From contig CAVVAY010000007.1 in assembly GCA_963746465.1 (NCBI GenBank), positions 248,001 through 312,000 of the forward strand: a DNA stretch of 64,000 nt. The letters are read 5' to 3'. The notes under the pieces are model-generated. The model was not told the origin of the DNA. It saw nothing but the letters and a program-made list of their open reading frames with translations, and searched no databases. Below are positions 31,499-40,178 of the stretch, one piece after another. The first letter of the stretch is position 1; every line of letters begins with the position of its first letter. A program made the position numbers and the translations under genes. This stretch comes from CAVVAY01 sp963746465 (GTDB taxonomy: Bacteria > Actinomycetota > Actinomycetes > JACCUZ01).

Positions 31499-33651
31499 AC
31501 CGGCCCACGCGCGTCCGTCGCGCGGGGGTCCTCGGCGCGCTGGCCGTCCTGCTCGTCACCCTGGCCGTGGGCGCCACGCCCCCCGGGGCCGTCGCGGCCG
31601 GCGGGGTGAAGGTCGCCGTCACCTCGCTCTTCCCGGGAGTCGCCGCACCCGGCACGACGCTCACCGTGGCGGGCACGGTGACCAACCGCGGCGACCAGGT
31701 GGTGCGCGACGTCGCGATCCGGCTCCGGCTCTCGGCCACCCACCTCAACAGCCGGGCCGAGCTGGCCGCCGTGATCGCCGGGCAGGCGGCCAGCCGGGAC
31801 GGCGAGGTCCTCCTCGAGGCGCCGCTGGTCGACCTGGCGCCGGGGGGCAGCACGCCGTTCACCCTGCACCAGGCGCTGTCCGACGTCCCGTGGCTGACCG
31901 AGTTCGGTGTCTACGTGCTGGGCATCGAGGTCGTGGGCACCCGCGGCTCCAGCACCGGTCGGGTCTCGATCACCCGCACCCTGCTGCCCTGGGTGCCCGA
32001 TCCGCCGGACATCAGCCCGACCGGGTTCAGCTGGGTCTGGCCGCTGGTCGAAGCCCCGATGCGGCAGGCCGACGGCCGGTTCGTCGACGACTCGCTGGCC
32101 GCCGACCTCGCGATCGGCGGACGCCTCGACCGGCTGGTCCAGGCCGGCGCCCGCCTCGCTGACGGTGCCGGGGTGACCTGGGCCATCGACCCCGACCTGA
32201 TCGAGACCGTCGCCGACATGGCCGACGAGAACGGCTATCTGGTCGCCCGCGGTGACGCCTCCGTCCCCGGAGGTGGCGGCGCGCTCGCCCAGCAGTGGCT
32301 GGACCGCCTGCGCACGGCGACCGCCGGGGCGGACGTGCTGGCGCTGCCGTACGCCGACCCCGACGTGGCCGCGCTGGTCCGCAACGGGCAACCGCGGCAC
32401 GTCGCCCAGGCTCGTCGGATCGGCGCCGACTCGCTGAGCGCGCTGCTGCCCTCGGCCAGTGTCATCGACGACATCGCCTGGCCGCTGGACGGCTACCTGG
32501 ACCGGGACACCGTGGACAGCCTCGGCCGCGCGGGGGTCTCGGCCGCCGTCCTGGACGGCCGGGCGCTACCGACGACCGTCGACGACCTGGCCTACACCCC
32601 GTCCGGACGGGCCCAGCTCCGGTCGAGCTCCGGCCGGATGGCCGCGCTGCTCGCCGACCCGGGCCTGGTCGACCTGCTGGCCCGGTCCCGCGCGACCGCC
32701 GCCGCGCCGGTGCTGTCCGCGCAGCGGGTCCTCGCCGAGACCGCGATGATCACAGCCGAGCTGCCCAGCACCGGCACCGCACGGACGATCGTGGCCATGC
32801 CGCCGCGCCGGTGGGACCCGCCGCAGGAGTTCCTGAACCAGCTCGACGACCTGGCACCTGCGGCGTGGGCGGCCCCGGTGTCCCTGCGCGAGCTGGCGGC
32901 CGCCGAGCCCCCCGAGGTCGATCGCGGCCGGCTGCACTACCCGCGGGCGGAACGTCGCGCCGAGCTGCCGGTGGACTACCTGCGGGCGCTGGACGCCCAG
33001 CACGGCAGGATCGACAACTTCGCCGGCGTGCTCACCGACCCCGACCAGCTCGTCCCCGGCACCAGCACCCCGCTGATCCCCGGGATGGAGAGCTCGCTGC
33101 GCCGGCTCGAGTCGTCCTGGTGGCGCGGCCGGGAAGATCCCCGCCGCATCCGGCTGGACCGCGACAAGGACTACCTCAAGATCCAGCGCGGCAGCGTCGC
33201 GGTGCAGCCGGGCAGCTTCACCTTCGGCAGCAAGTCCGGGATGATCCCTCTCACCCTGGTCAACGACCTGCCGCAGGAGGTCGTGGTGGTGCTCCGGCTC
33301 GAGCCGCTGACCCCGCGGCTGAAGCTCGGAGCAGTCGAGCCGCAGACGATCGGTCCCAAGCAGAAGGTCCAGGTGAACGTGCCGGCGACCGCGATCGCCG
33401 GCGGGCCGGTGGTCGTCGTGGCGACCCTGCACACCCGCGACGGGGCGCCGTACGGCCAGCCGGTGCAGCTACGGGTCAACGTGACCCAGATCGGTACCGT
33501 CGCGCTGGTCATCACGGTCTCCGCGGCCGTCGTGCTCTTCCTCGCGGCCGGCGTCCGGGTCGTCCGCCGGCTTCGCGCCGCACGGCGTACCGGGCCACCG
33601 GGACCCGACGAGCCGGCCCCGGCCGACGAGACCACCGAGGTCCGCGCGTGA
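31495..33651 (+). CDS. DUF6049 family secreted/membrane protein
   Basis: A 718-residue protein starting at GTG 31495, overlapping the Nudix stop. A signal peptide is visible (basic NRPTRVRR, then GVLGALAVLLVTLAVGA, cleavage near GAVAAGG). The large extracytoplasmic part begins with a beta-rich domain (TVTNRGDQVVRDVAIRLRL). Near the C-terminus lies an Ig-like segment (GMIPLTLVNDLPQEVVVVLRLEP), followed by a single membrane span (about 672-692) and a short basic tail. It is conserved next to murJ across actinobacteria and is thought to be linked to cell-envelope assembly, with no known reaction. Confidence 0.88.
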   Translation: MNRPTRVRRAGVLGALAVLLVTLAVGATPPGAVAAGGVKVAVTSLFPGVAAPGTTLTVAGTVTNRGDQVVRDVAIRLRLSATHLNSRAELAAVIAGQAASRDGEVLLEAPLVDLAPGGSTPFTLHQALSDVPWLTEFGVYVLGIEVVGTRGSSTGRVSITRTLLPWVPDPPDISPTGFSWVWPLVEAPMRQADGRFVDDSLAADLAIGGRLDRLVQAGARLADGAGVTWAIDPDLIETVADMADENGYLVARGDASVPGGGGALAQQWLDRLRTATAGADVLALPYADPDVAALVRNGQPRHVAQARRIGADSLSALLPSASVIDDIAWPLDGYLDRDTVDSLGRAGVSAAVLDGRALPTTVDDLAYTPSGRAQLRSSSGRMAALLADPGLVDLLARSRATAAAPVLSAQRVLAETAMITAELPSTGTARTIVAMPPRRWDPPQEFLNQLDDLAPAAWAAPVSLRELAAAEPPEVDRGRLHYPRAERRAELPVDYLRALDAQHGRIDNFAGVLTDPDQLVPGTSTPLIPGMESSLRRLESSWWRGREDPRRIRLDRDKDYLKIQRGSVAVQPGSFTFGSKSGMIPLTLVNDLPQEVVVVLRLEPLTPRLKLGAVEPQTIGPKQKVQVNVPATAIAGGPVVVVATLHTRDGAPYGQPVQLRVNVTQIGTVALVITVSAAVVLFLAAGVRVVRRLRAARRTGPPGPDEPAPADETTEVRA

Positions 33652-33664
33652 CGGGCGAGCTCCC

Positions 33665-35353
33665 ATGAGCGGGACCGACCAGAGCGCCGACTCGGCGCCG
33701 GACCCGGTCGACCCGCCGGACCCGGTCGACGTGCGGAGCGCGGCGCCCTCGCTGCTGCGCGCCTCGTCGGTGATGGCCGCCGGCACGGTCGCCTCCCGCG
33801 CCCTCGGCTTCGCCCGCAGCGCCGTGCTGGTGGCTGCGTTGGGGTCGGCGCTGACGAACTCCACCTTCACGGTGGCCAACACGGTCCCGAACATCATCTA
33901 CATCCTGCTGGCCGGCGGGGTCCTCAACGCCGTGTTCGTCCCCCAGCTGGTGCGCGCCATGAAGGAGGGGCCCGAGCGCTCCCGCGCTTACAGCGACCGG
34001 CTGCTGACGCTGGCCGGGCTGGTCCTGCTGGCGATCACCGTGGTCGCGACGGCTGCGGCCCCGCTGGTCATCGAGCTGTACGGCCGCCGCCTGACGCCCG
34101 AGGACGCGCACGTCGCGACGCTCTTCGCGTTCTGGTGCCTGCCGCAGATCTTCTTCTACGGCGTCTACACGATGCTCGGGCAGGTTCTCACCGCCCGGAA
34201 CAGCTTCGGCCCGATGATGTGGGCCCCGGTGCTGAACAACCTGGTCGCCATCGTGACCGGACTGGTGTTCATCAGCCTGTACACCGTGGACGAGCTCGAC
34301 CCGTCCTCGCTCCCGACCGGCGCGATCGCCGTGCTGGGTGCGGGCACCACCCTGGGTGTCGCGCTGCAGGCCGTGGTCCTGGTGCCGGTGCTGCGCCGGC
34401 GTGGCTTCGGCTGGCGACCCCGCTGGGACTTCCGCGGCGTCGGCCTCGGCCGGGCCCGCGACCTGGCGAAGTGGACGCTGCTGTTCGTCCTGGTCAACCA
34501 GCTCGCGTACGTGGTGATCGTCAACCTGGCGCTGCGCGCCGACGTCGACGCCACCACCGAGCTCAGCTACGGCGTCGGGTACGCCGCCTACGCCAACGCC
34601 TACCTGATCTTCATCCTCCCGCACTCGATCATCACGGTCTCGGTGGTGACGGGGTTGCTCCCGCGGCTGAGTCGCGAGGCCGCCGATGCCGACCTGCCCG
34701 CCGTCCGGGCCTCGCTGTCCGAGGCCTGGAGGCTCACCGGGGTCGGCGTGGTGCTGGCAGCCGCCGGGCTGGTGGCCCTCGGTCCGGACCTGACCGGGGT
34801 GCTCTACTCCGGCACGTCCGACGAAGGGGCCCGGTACATCGGCCTGGTCACCGCCGCGTTCGCGCTCGGACTGCCCGCCTTCTCGGCCCAGTACGTCGCC
34901 CTGCGTGGGTTCTACGCCTTCGAGGACACCCGGACGCCGTTCTTCCTGCAGGTCGCCATCGCGGCCACCAACGTGGTTCTCGCCCTCGCCGCCTACGCCG
35001 TGCTGCCGCTGCGCTGGCGGATGGTCGGCGTCGCGCTGGCCTACTCCCTGACCTACCTCGGGGGTCTGGCGCTGTCGACCTCGGTGCTGCGCCGCCGCAC
35101 CGGTGGGCTGGACGGGCACCTGGTCGTCCGGCACTACGTCCGGCTGGTGACCGCCGCCGTCCCGGCCGGCGTGCTCGGGTGGGTCGTCGCCTGGGCCGTC
35201 GGACAGGCGCTCGGGAACGGCCTCGGCGGGTCGGTGGCGTCGCTCGCGGCCGGCGGGCTCGTGCTGCTCGTCGTCTTCCTCGGCGGCGCCCGGGCCCTGC
35301 ACGTCGAGGAGCTCACGGCGCTGCTGGCCCGGGTCCGCCCCGGACGCGCCTGA
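33665..35353 (+). CDS. murJ: Lipid II flippase MurJ (MviN)
   Basis: A 562-residue MOP-superfamily membrane protein with about fourteen spans. Family landmarks are SSVMAAGTVASRALGFARSAVLVAALG, NIIYILLAGGVLNAVFVPQLVRA, FWCLPQIFFYGVYTMLGQVLTARNSFGPMMWAPVLNN and LPHSIITVSVVTGLLPRLSREAAD. It moves lipid II across the membrane for peptidoglycan synthesis. A hydrophilic N-terminal leader of about 35 residues is acidic. Unlike mycobacterial MviN it has no C-terminal kinase-like domain; that part is encoded separately at 35928. It starts 13 bases after DUF6049. Confidence 0.95.
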   Translation: MSGTDQSADSAPDPVDPPDPVDVRSAAPSLLRASSVMAAGTVASRALGFARSAVLVAALGSALTNSTFTVANTVPNIIYILLAGGVLNAVFVPQLVRAMKEGPERSRAYSDRLLTLAGLVLLAITVVATAAAPLVIELYGRRLTPEDAHVATLFAFWCLPQIFFYGVYTMLGQVLTARNSFGPMMWAPVLNNLVAIVTGLVFISLYTVDELDPSSLPTGAIAVLGAGTTLGVALQAVVLVPVLRRRGFGWRPRWDFRGVGLGRARDLAKWTLLFVLVNQLAYVVIVNLALRADVDATTELSYGVGYAAYANAYLIFILPHSIITVSVVTGLLPRLSREAADADLPAVRASLSEAWRLTGVGVVLAAAGLVALGPDLTGVLYSGTSDEGARYIGLVTAAFALGLPAFSAQYVALRGFYAFEDTRTPFFLQVAIAATNVVLALAAYAVLPLRWRMVGVALAYSLTYLGGLALSTSVLRRRTGGLDGHLVVRHYVRLVTAAVPAGVLGWVVAWAVGQALGNGLGGSVASLAAGGLVLLVVFLGGARALHVEELTALLARVRPGRA

Positions 35354-35398
35354 AGACTCCTGCTCAAGGGTGCGGGGCTGGCGTCCGACACAAGGAGC

Positions 35399-35824
35399 AT
35401 GCGCTCTGCCCTGCACCGTCTCCTTCCGCCGATCTCCGGCGACGACCGCGGCGGCATCGTGATCGGCTGGCTGACCAAGCTCACCGTCGCGCTGGCCCTT
35501 GCCGGCATCGTGCTCTTCGACGCCATCTCGGTCGGCACCACCCGGGCGACCGTGGCAGACGACGGGTCGTACGCCGCGCACCAGGCGGCTGACACCTGGG
35601 CCGACACCAAGGACCTCCAGCAGACGTTCAACAGCGCGACCGCTGCTGCCCTTGAGCAGAACCCGCAGAACGTGGTGTCGACCAAGGGGTTCACCGTCGA
35701 CCCGGACGGCACTGTGCACCTGGTGATCAGCCGGACCGCGCACACGATGGTCCTGTACCGCTGGGACCGCACCGCGAAGTGGGCCGTCGTCCGCACCACC
35801 GCAGAGGGCCGCAGCGTCTCCTGA
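35399..35824 (+). CDS. Small single-span membrane protein of unknown function
   Basis: A 141-residue protein lying between murJ and the pseudokinase gene. A short basic leader ends DDRGGIVIGWLTKL, followed by one hydrophobic span (VALALAGIVLFDAISVG). The roughly 95-residue extracytoplasmic part (TRATVADDGSYAAHQAADTW ... VISRTAHTMVLYRWDRTAKWAVVRTTAEGRSVS) holds no recognised domain. The AAGGAG at 35393 is too close to the ATG at 35399, so the start may be a few codons later. Its place inside the murJ-pseudokinase interval suggests a wall-related role, but this is only context. Confidence 0.7.
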   Translation: MRSALHRLLPPISGDDRGGIVIGWLTKLTVALALAGIVLFDAISVGTTRATVADDGSYAAHQAADTWADTKDLQQTFNSATAAALEQNPQNVVSTKGFTVDPDGTVHLVISRTAHTMVLYRWDRTAKWAVVRTTAEGRSVS

Positions 35825-35879
35825 CCCGCCGGCCAGGACTGACCGGCCGTCTGGCGGGGTAGTCGCACCTACGATGGGG

Positions 35880-35899
35880 ACGCCTGCTGATGCAGGCGT
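35880..35899. promoter_or_regulatory. Hairpin/operator-like palindrome before the pseudokinase gene
   Basis: A perfect 8-bp inverted repeat, ACGCCTGC-TGAT-GCAGGCGT, lies 28 bases upstream of the GTG at 35928. It may be an operator or a 5' leader hairpin. It is too far upstream to cover the AGGAG ribosome-binding site. Confidence 0.4.
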
Positions 35900-35927
35900 A
35901 CAGCCGTGTTCCGCCGTCAGGAGTCCC

Positions 35928-37418
35928 GTGTCGTCCTACGCCGTCGAGCCGGGCACCCGGCTCGTCGATCGCTACCGCCTCGAGGAGCCCCTCGGCGAGT
36001 CCGACGGCACGTCGTACTGGCGGGCCCAGGACGAGCTGCTGGACCGGCCGGTCGGCGTCTGCCTGCTGCCGGCGTCCGACAGCAGCGCCGAGCGGGTGCT
36101 GCGTGCGGCCCGGCGGGCCGCCGTCCTCACCGACGCCCGGTTCCTGCGGGTGCTGGATGCCAGTGAGGTCGACGAGGTCGTCTACGTCGTCAGCGAGTGG
36201 GTCAGCGCGACCAACCTGGTCGACCTGCTCGCCGACGGGCCGCTACAGCCGGCCGAGGCGCGTCAGCTGGCCGTCGACGTCGCCGACGCACTGTCGGCCG
36301 CCCACCGGGCCGGCCTGGCGCACCTCTGCCTCCAGCCGGAGCACGTGCTGCGCACCACTCACGGCCAGGTGAAGCTCGGCGGCCTGGCCGTCGACGCCGC
36401 GGTCCGCGACGTCGCGACCACGGACCAGGCCGACGCGGCCCGCCGCGACACCTGGGGCGCCGCCGCCATCGCCTACGCCGCGCTGACCGCTCGCTGGCCC
36501 GGGGGCGACGGCACCGGCCTGCCGGCCGCCCCGCGCGACGGCGCCGCGCTGTGCAGCCCGCGGCAGGTCCGGGCCGGCGTCCCGCACGACCTGGACGCGG
36601 TGCTCTGCCGGGCGTTGGACATCCCGGCGCCCCAACCGGATCCGCTGCGGACCCCCGACGAGCTGTCCCGGGCGCTGACCGACGTGCACCTCACCAGCAG
36701 GGGCCCGGTCGTGCGCCGGAAGGAGGACGACCGGAGCGAGGGGTCGTACCGGCCCGCGTCGGTCTCGCCGTACGACGACCAGTCCGGCCGCCCGCGCAGC
36801 CGCGCCGCGCTGCTCGCCTGGGGTGCCGTCACGCTCGTGCTCCTGGTCGGCTTCGCGCTGGCCGGTGGACAGCTGGTGATGAGCGCCCTGGACGGCGACG
36901 GCGCGGCAGGGGACGACCGGTCGACGAGCGAGAGCAGCACGCCTGCGGAGTCCGCGGCTGCCACCGGTACCCCGATCCCGGTCCGGCAGGTCCGCAGCTT
37001 CGACCCGCCGCCGGACGGCAACGGCGACGAGAACGGCGACCGTGCGGCACGGGCCGTCGACGGCGACCGGTCCACCGCCTGGACGACCAAGAGCTACGAC
37101 GACCCCTTCGGCCCGACCGGTCTCAAGGACGGCGTCGGCCTGCTGCTGGACCTCGGCTCCCGCACCAAGGTCGGCTCGGTCACGGTCTGGGTCGACGACG
37201 GCTCGACCGACCTGGAGGTCCTCGCCGCCGACCAGCGCGGGCAGGAGCTCGGCGACTACGACCTGATGGCGAAGGCGGTCGACGTGGACGGGCGCGCGGT
37301 CTTCCGGCCGACCGAACCGCTGCAGGCGCGCTACCTGCTGGTCTGGCTCACCTCGGTGCCGGTCGCCGACGGACCCCGCTACCGCGGCGCCATCTCCGAG
37401 GTCACTGTTCGCGAGTGA
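35928..37418 (+). CDS. Membrane pseudokinase with discoidin-like extracytoplasmic domain
   Basis: A 496-residue protein starting at GTG 35928, with AGGAG four bases before it. Residues 10-245 form a protein-kinase fold with all key motifs lost. The VAIK lysine position reads VGVC (C45), the catalytic loop reads HLCLQPEH (122-129, no catalytic Asp), and DFG is replaced by LGGLAV. One membrane span follows (about 284-305). A Ser/Thr/Asp linker leads to a galactose-binding-like (F5/8 type) domain, with AVDGDRSTAWTTKSYDDPFG. In M. tuberculosis the same two modules are fused to MurJ/MviN, where the phosphorylated pseudokinase recruits an FHA protein. Here the unit is separate, so a similar scaffold role is inferred. 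Confidence 0.85.
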   Translation: MSSYAVEPGTRLVDRYRLEEPLGESDGTSYWRAQDELLDRPVGVCLLPASDSSAERVLRAARRAAVLTDARFLRVLDASEVDEVVYVVSEWVSATNLVDLLADGPLQPAEARQLAVDVADALSAAHRAGLAHLCLQPEHVLRTTHGQVKLGGLAVDAAVRDVATTDQADAARRDTWGAAAIAYAALTARWPGGDGTGLPAAPRDGAALCSPRQVRAGVPHDLDAVLCRALDIPAPQPDPLRTPDELSRALTDVHLTSRGPVVRRKEDDRSEGSYRPASVSPYDDQSGRPRSRAALLAWGAVTLVLLVGFALAGGQLVMSALDGDGAAGDDRSTSESSTPAESAAATGTPIPVRQVRSFDPPPDGNGDENGDRAARAVDGDRSTAWTTKSYDDPFGPTGLKDGVGLLLDLGSRTKVGSVTVWVDDGSTDLEVLAADQRGQELGDYDLMAKAVDVDGRAVFRPTEPLQARYLLVWLTSVPVADGPRYRGAISEVTVRE

Positions 37419-37496
37419 CCGGCGCGCTTGAGCGCGACCTCCGACCTGCCGACCTAACCTGGGCGAAGCGCCCGTCGGGGGCGCCGTAGGCGCAAG

Positions 37497-38150
37497 GTGG
37501 TGCTCGTGGGGCCGGAGAACCCGGATGTGGCTGCCGAGCCGCGGGCCGATGCCGACCTGCTGCAGGCCCATGCCGCCGGGGACCCGGACGCCTTCGGTGA
37601 GCTGGTACGCCGGCACCGGGACCGGCTGTGGGCAGTGGCGCTGCGCACCCTCGGGCACCGGGAAGAGGCCGCCGACGCCCTGCAGGACGCCCTGCTGTCC
37701 GCCTTCCGGGCCGGGCGCAGCGGCGCCGCCTACCGCGGTGACGCCGCCGTGACCACCTGGCTGCACCGGATCGTCGTCAACGCGTGCCTGGACCGGGCCC
37801 GGCGCCGCGCCGCCCGGCCGGCCGACCCGCTGCCCGAGCACGACGTCCCGGCACCCGGCGACGCGCTCGCCTCACGGCTCACCGGCCTCGACGTGGAGGC
37901 CGCCCTGCGCACCTTGCCGATCGAGCAGCGCAGCGCGCTGGTGCTCGTCGACATGTACGGCTGGTCGGTCGAGGAGGCCGCCTCGGTGCTCGAGTGCCCG
38001 ACCGGGACGGTGAAGAGCCGTTGCGCCCGCGGCCGAGCGCGCCTGCTCCCGCTGCTGCGCGAGGGGAACCCGGGGCCGCGCGGCGACGTCCCACCGCAGG
38101 AACACGCAGAGCGGACCGACCCGGCCCCGTCAGGAGGTGAGCACGGATGA
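37497..38150 (+). CDS. sigM: ECF RNA polymerase sigma factor SigM
   Basis: A 217-residue group IV sigma factor. Region 2: DPDAFGELVRRHRDRLWAVALRTLGHREEAADALQDALLSAFRA ... TTWLHRIVVNACLDRARRR. Region 4: LRTLPIEQRSALVLVDMYGWSVEEAASVLECPTGTVKSRCARGRARL. Several in-frame GTGs exist (37497, 37500, 37506); the AAGG around 37494 best fits 37506, but the longest frame is given. The gene overlaps the anti-sigma gene by four bases (ATGA). Position after murJ and before trxB identifies it with mycobacterial SigM. The extra Pro-rich tail after region 4 is unremarkable. Confidence 0.93.
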   Translation: MVLVGPENPDVAAEPRADADLLQAHAAGDPDAFGELVRRHRDRLWAVALRTLGHREEAADALQDALLSAFRAGRSGAAYRGDAAVTTWLHRIVVNACLDRARRRAARPADPLPEHDVPAPGDALASRLTGLDVEAALRTLPIEQRSALVLVDMYGWSVEEAASVLECPTGTVKSRCARGRARLLPLLREGNPGPRGDVPPQEHAERTDPAPSGGEHG

Positions 38151-39022
38151 CCGACACGCACCGGACCGGCGGCCCCCCGCACGTCGCCCCCGAGGTGCTC
38201 GCCGACCTGCAGGAGGGCCTCCTCGAACCGACGGCCGCAGCCGCCGCCGAAGGTCACCTGGACGGCTGCCAGGCCTGCCGCGGTGTGCTGGCGAGCCTGG
38301 CCGAGATCCCCCACCGGCTCGCATCCGCAGACCCGGTCGGGCCGCTGCCCGACGACCTCGCCGCGCGGCTGGACCAGGCCCTGGCCGTCGCCGCGACCGA
38401 GCCGGACGGCACTGCGGCGAGCCCGACGGTGGTCCCCCTGCGGTCCCCGCAACGGCAGACTGCGCGCGGGATGCGGCTGCTCCAGGTCGCAGCGGTGCTC
38501 GTCCTGGTGTTCGCCGGCGGGGCGCTGGGCATCTCGGCGCTGGACGAGCTCGGCAGCGGGTCCGACAACCAGGACTCCGCGGCCGGCAGTGCCGCGGACG
38601 CCGGCGCGGAGCCCAAGGCAGACGCCAGCTTCCCGGTCAGCATCAGCGGCCGGGACTGGACGGCGGACACCCTCAAGCAGGATGCCCCGCGGCTGGCGGC
38701 CGGTGACCTGGTCCCCACCGAGGCCGGCCGCCTGAGCTCCGAAGGGTCCGCACCGGAGGCGTCCAAGAACGGCGCCCGCGAGCTGGCCGATGCGCCGGCC
38801 GGCCGGCTCTCCGGCGGCGAGCCGCTGGCGACCTGCGCCGCGGGACTGGCCGGTGCTCCGGTGAACCCGGTGGCGGTGGACCTGGCCAGCTACGAGGGCC
38901 AGCCGGCTGCCGTCCTGGTGCTGCCGACGACCGACGACCCGGCCGCGTTGGACGTGTTCGTGGTCGAGCCCGAGTGCCCGGCCGGGTCCTTCCTGTACTT
39001 CGCCCGCGTGCCGCGGCCCTGA
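38147..39022 (+). CDS. Transmembrane zinc-finger anti-sigma factor for SigM
   Basis: A 291-residue protein. The cytoplasmic N-terminus has the ZAS motif H-X3-C-X2-C (H37, C41, C44 in EGHLDGCQACRG), which clamps ECF sigma factors. One membrane span lies at about 110-130. The extracytoplasmic part (about 160 residues) contains a single pair of cysteines (TCAAG and ECPAG), perhaps a disulfide-bonded sensor. It overlaps sigM, so the two should be made together. It corresponds to the gene after sigM in M. tuberculosis (RsmA). Confidence 0.88.
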   Translation: MTDTHRTGGPPHVAPEVLADLQEGLLEPTAAAAAEGHLDGCQACRGVLASLAEIPHRLASADPVGPLPDDLAARLDQALAVAATEPDGTAASPTVVPLRSPQRQTARGMRLLQVAAVLVLVFAGGALGISALDELGSGSDNQDSAAGSAADAGAEPKADASFPVSISGRDWTADTLKQDAPRLAAGDLVPTEAGRLSSEGSAPEASKNGARELADAPAGRLSGGEPLATCAAGLAGAPVNPVAVDLASYEGQPAAVLVLPTTDDPAALDVFVVEPECPAGSFLYFARVPRP

Positions 39023-39033
39023 GCGACCACGGG

Positions 39034-39059
39034 GGAATTCGCCACCCGTAGGATCGGTT
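39034..39059 (+). promoter_or_regulatory. SigR-type (thiol-oxidative stress) promoter for trxB-trxA
   Basis: GGAAT (39034-39038), an 18-base spacer and GTT (39057-39059) match the Streptomyces SigR / mycobacterial SigH promoter consensus GGAAT-N18/19-GTT. It starts 12 bases after the anti-sigma stop and 86 bases before the trxB start. SigR homologues control trxBA in Streptomyces. The SigR gene itself is not in this window. Confidence 0.75.
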
Positions 39060-39119
39060 GACGAGCACGACTGCCCGGCCACCCGGGCGGGCCGTCACTG
39101 GGAAGGGCGCAGGACCGCT

Positions 39120-40103
39120 GTGGACGACGTACGCAACGTGATCATCATCGGGTCGGGGCCGGCGGGCTACACCGCTGCCATCTACGCCGCCCGGGCGAAC
39201 CTCGCGCCGTTGGTCTTCGAGGGCTCGGTCACCGCCGGTGGCGCCCTGATGAACACCACCGACGTCGAGAACTACCCCGGCTTTCCCGAGGGCGTCATGG
39301 GCCCGGACCTGATGGACCACCTGCGCAAGCAGGCGGAGCGCTTCGGCGCCGAGCTGGTCACCGACGACGTCACCGCGGTCGACCTCACCGGCGAGGTGAA
39401 GGTCGTCACCGACGGCAGCGGTGCCGAGCATCGTGCACTGGCCGTCATCATCGCTACCGGTTCGGGCTACCGCGAGCTGGGGCTCCAGCACGAGAAGCGG
39501 CTCTCCGGCCGCGGCGTCTCGTGGTGCGCCACCTGCGACGGGTTCTTCTTCAAGGAGCAGGACATCGCCGTCGTCGGCGGCGGCGACACCGCGATGGAGG
39601 AGGCCACCTTCCTCACCCGCTTCGCCCGCTCGGTCACCGTGGTGCACCGGCGGGACAGCCTGCGGGCGTCGAAGATCATGCAGGAGCGGGCCTTCGCCAA
39701 CGAGAAGATCCGGTTCCTCTGGAACAGCGAGGTCGTCGACGTGATCGGCGAGTCCAAGGTCGAGGGCCTGCAGGTGCGCGACGTGCGCACCGGCGAGGAG
39801 TCCCGGCTGGACGTGACCGGCCTGTTCGTCGCGATCGGGCACGACCCGCGCAGCGAGCTGTTCGAGCGCCAGGTCCGCCGCGACGACGAGGGCTACATCC
39901 TGGTGGACAGCCCGTCCACGCACACCAACCTGGCCGGCGTGTTCGCCTGCGGCGACGTCGTCGACCACTCCTACCGCCAGGCGGTCACCGCAGCGGGCAC
40001 CGGCTGCTCGGCCGCGCTGGACGCCGAGCGATACCTGACCTCGCTGGAGGACGCGCAGTCCACCGGCGACCCCGCCCAGGTCGCGCAGGCAGCGGTGGTC
40101 TGA
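39120..40103 (+). CDS. trxB: Thioredoxin reductase
   Basis: A 327-residue flavoprotein that reduces thioredoxin with NADPH. FAD site: VIIIGSGPAGYTAAIYAARA. Redox pair: CATC at 136-139 (VSWCATCDGFFF). NADPH site: IAVVGGGDTAMEEATFLTR and HRRDSLRASKIMQERA. The C-terminal FAD contact is GVFACGDVVDHSYRQAVTAAGTGCSAALDAERYL. It starts at GTG 39120. It is followed by trxA after 75 bases and preceded by a SigR-like promoter. Confidence 0.97.
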   Translation: MDDVRNVIIIGSGPAGYTAAIYAARANLAPLVFEGSVTAGGALMNTTDVENYPGFPEGVMGPDLMDHLRKQAERFGAELVTDDVTAVDLTGEVKVVTDGSGAEHRALAVIIATGSGYRELGLQHEKRLSGRGVSWCATCDGFFFKEQDIAVVGGGDTAMEEATFLTRFARSVTVVHRRDSLRASKIMQERAFANEKIRFLWNSEVVDVIGESKVEGLQVRDVRTGEESRLDVTGLFVAIGHDPRSELFERQVRRDDEGYILVDSPSTHTNLAGVFACGDVVDHSYRQAVTAAGTGCSAALDAERYLTSLEDAQSTGDPAQVAQAAVV

Positions 40104-40178
40104 GGACCACCGACCGGTTCCCGGCCCTGCTGGCAGGGCACACACCATCTGAAGGAACGCACACCGAGAGGAGCTCCT

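Noticed and set aside
33512..35743. A 743-codon minus-strand frame across murJ
   Set aside because: Low-complexity His/Gln/Arg-rich antisense translation of a clear fourteen-span flippase.
35928..37418. Active Ser/Thr protein kinase
   Set aside because: The catalytic Lys, HRD Asp and DFG Asp are all missing, so it is annotated as a pseudokinase.
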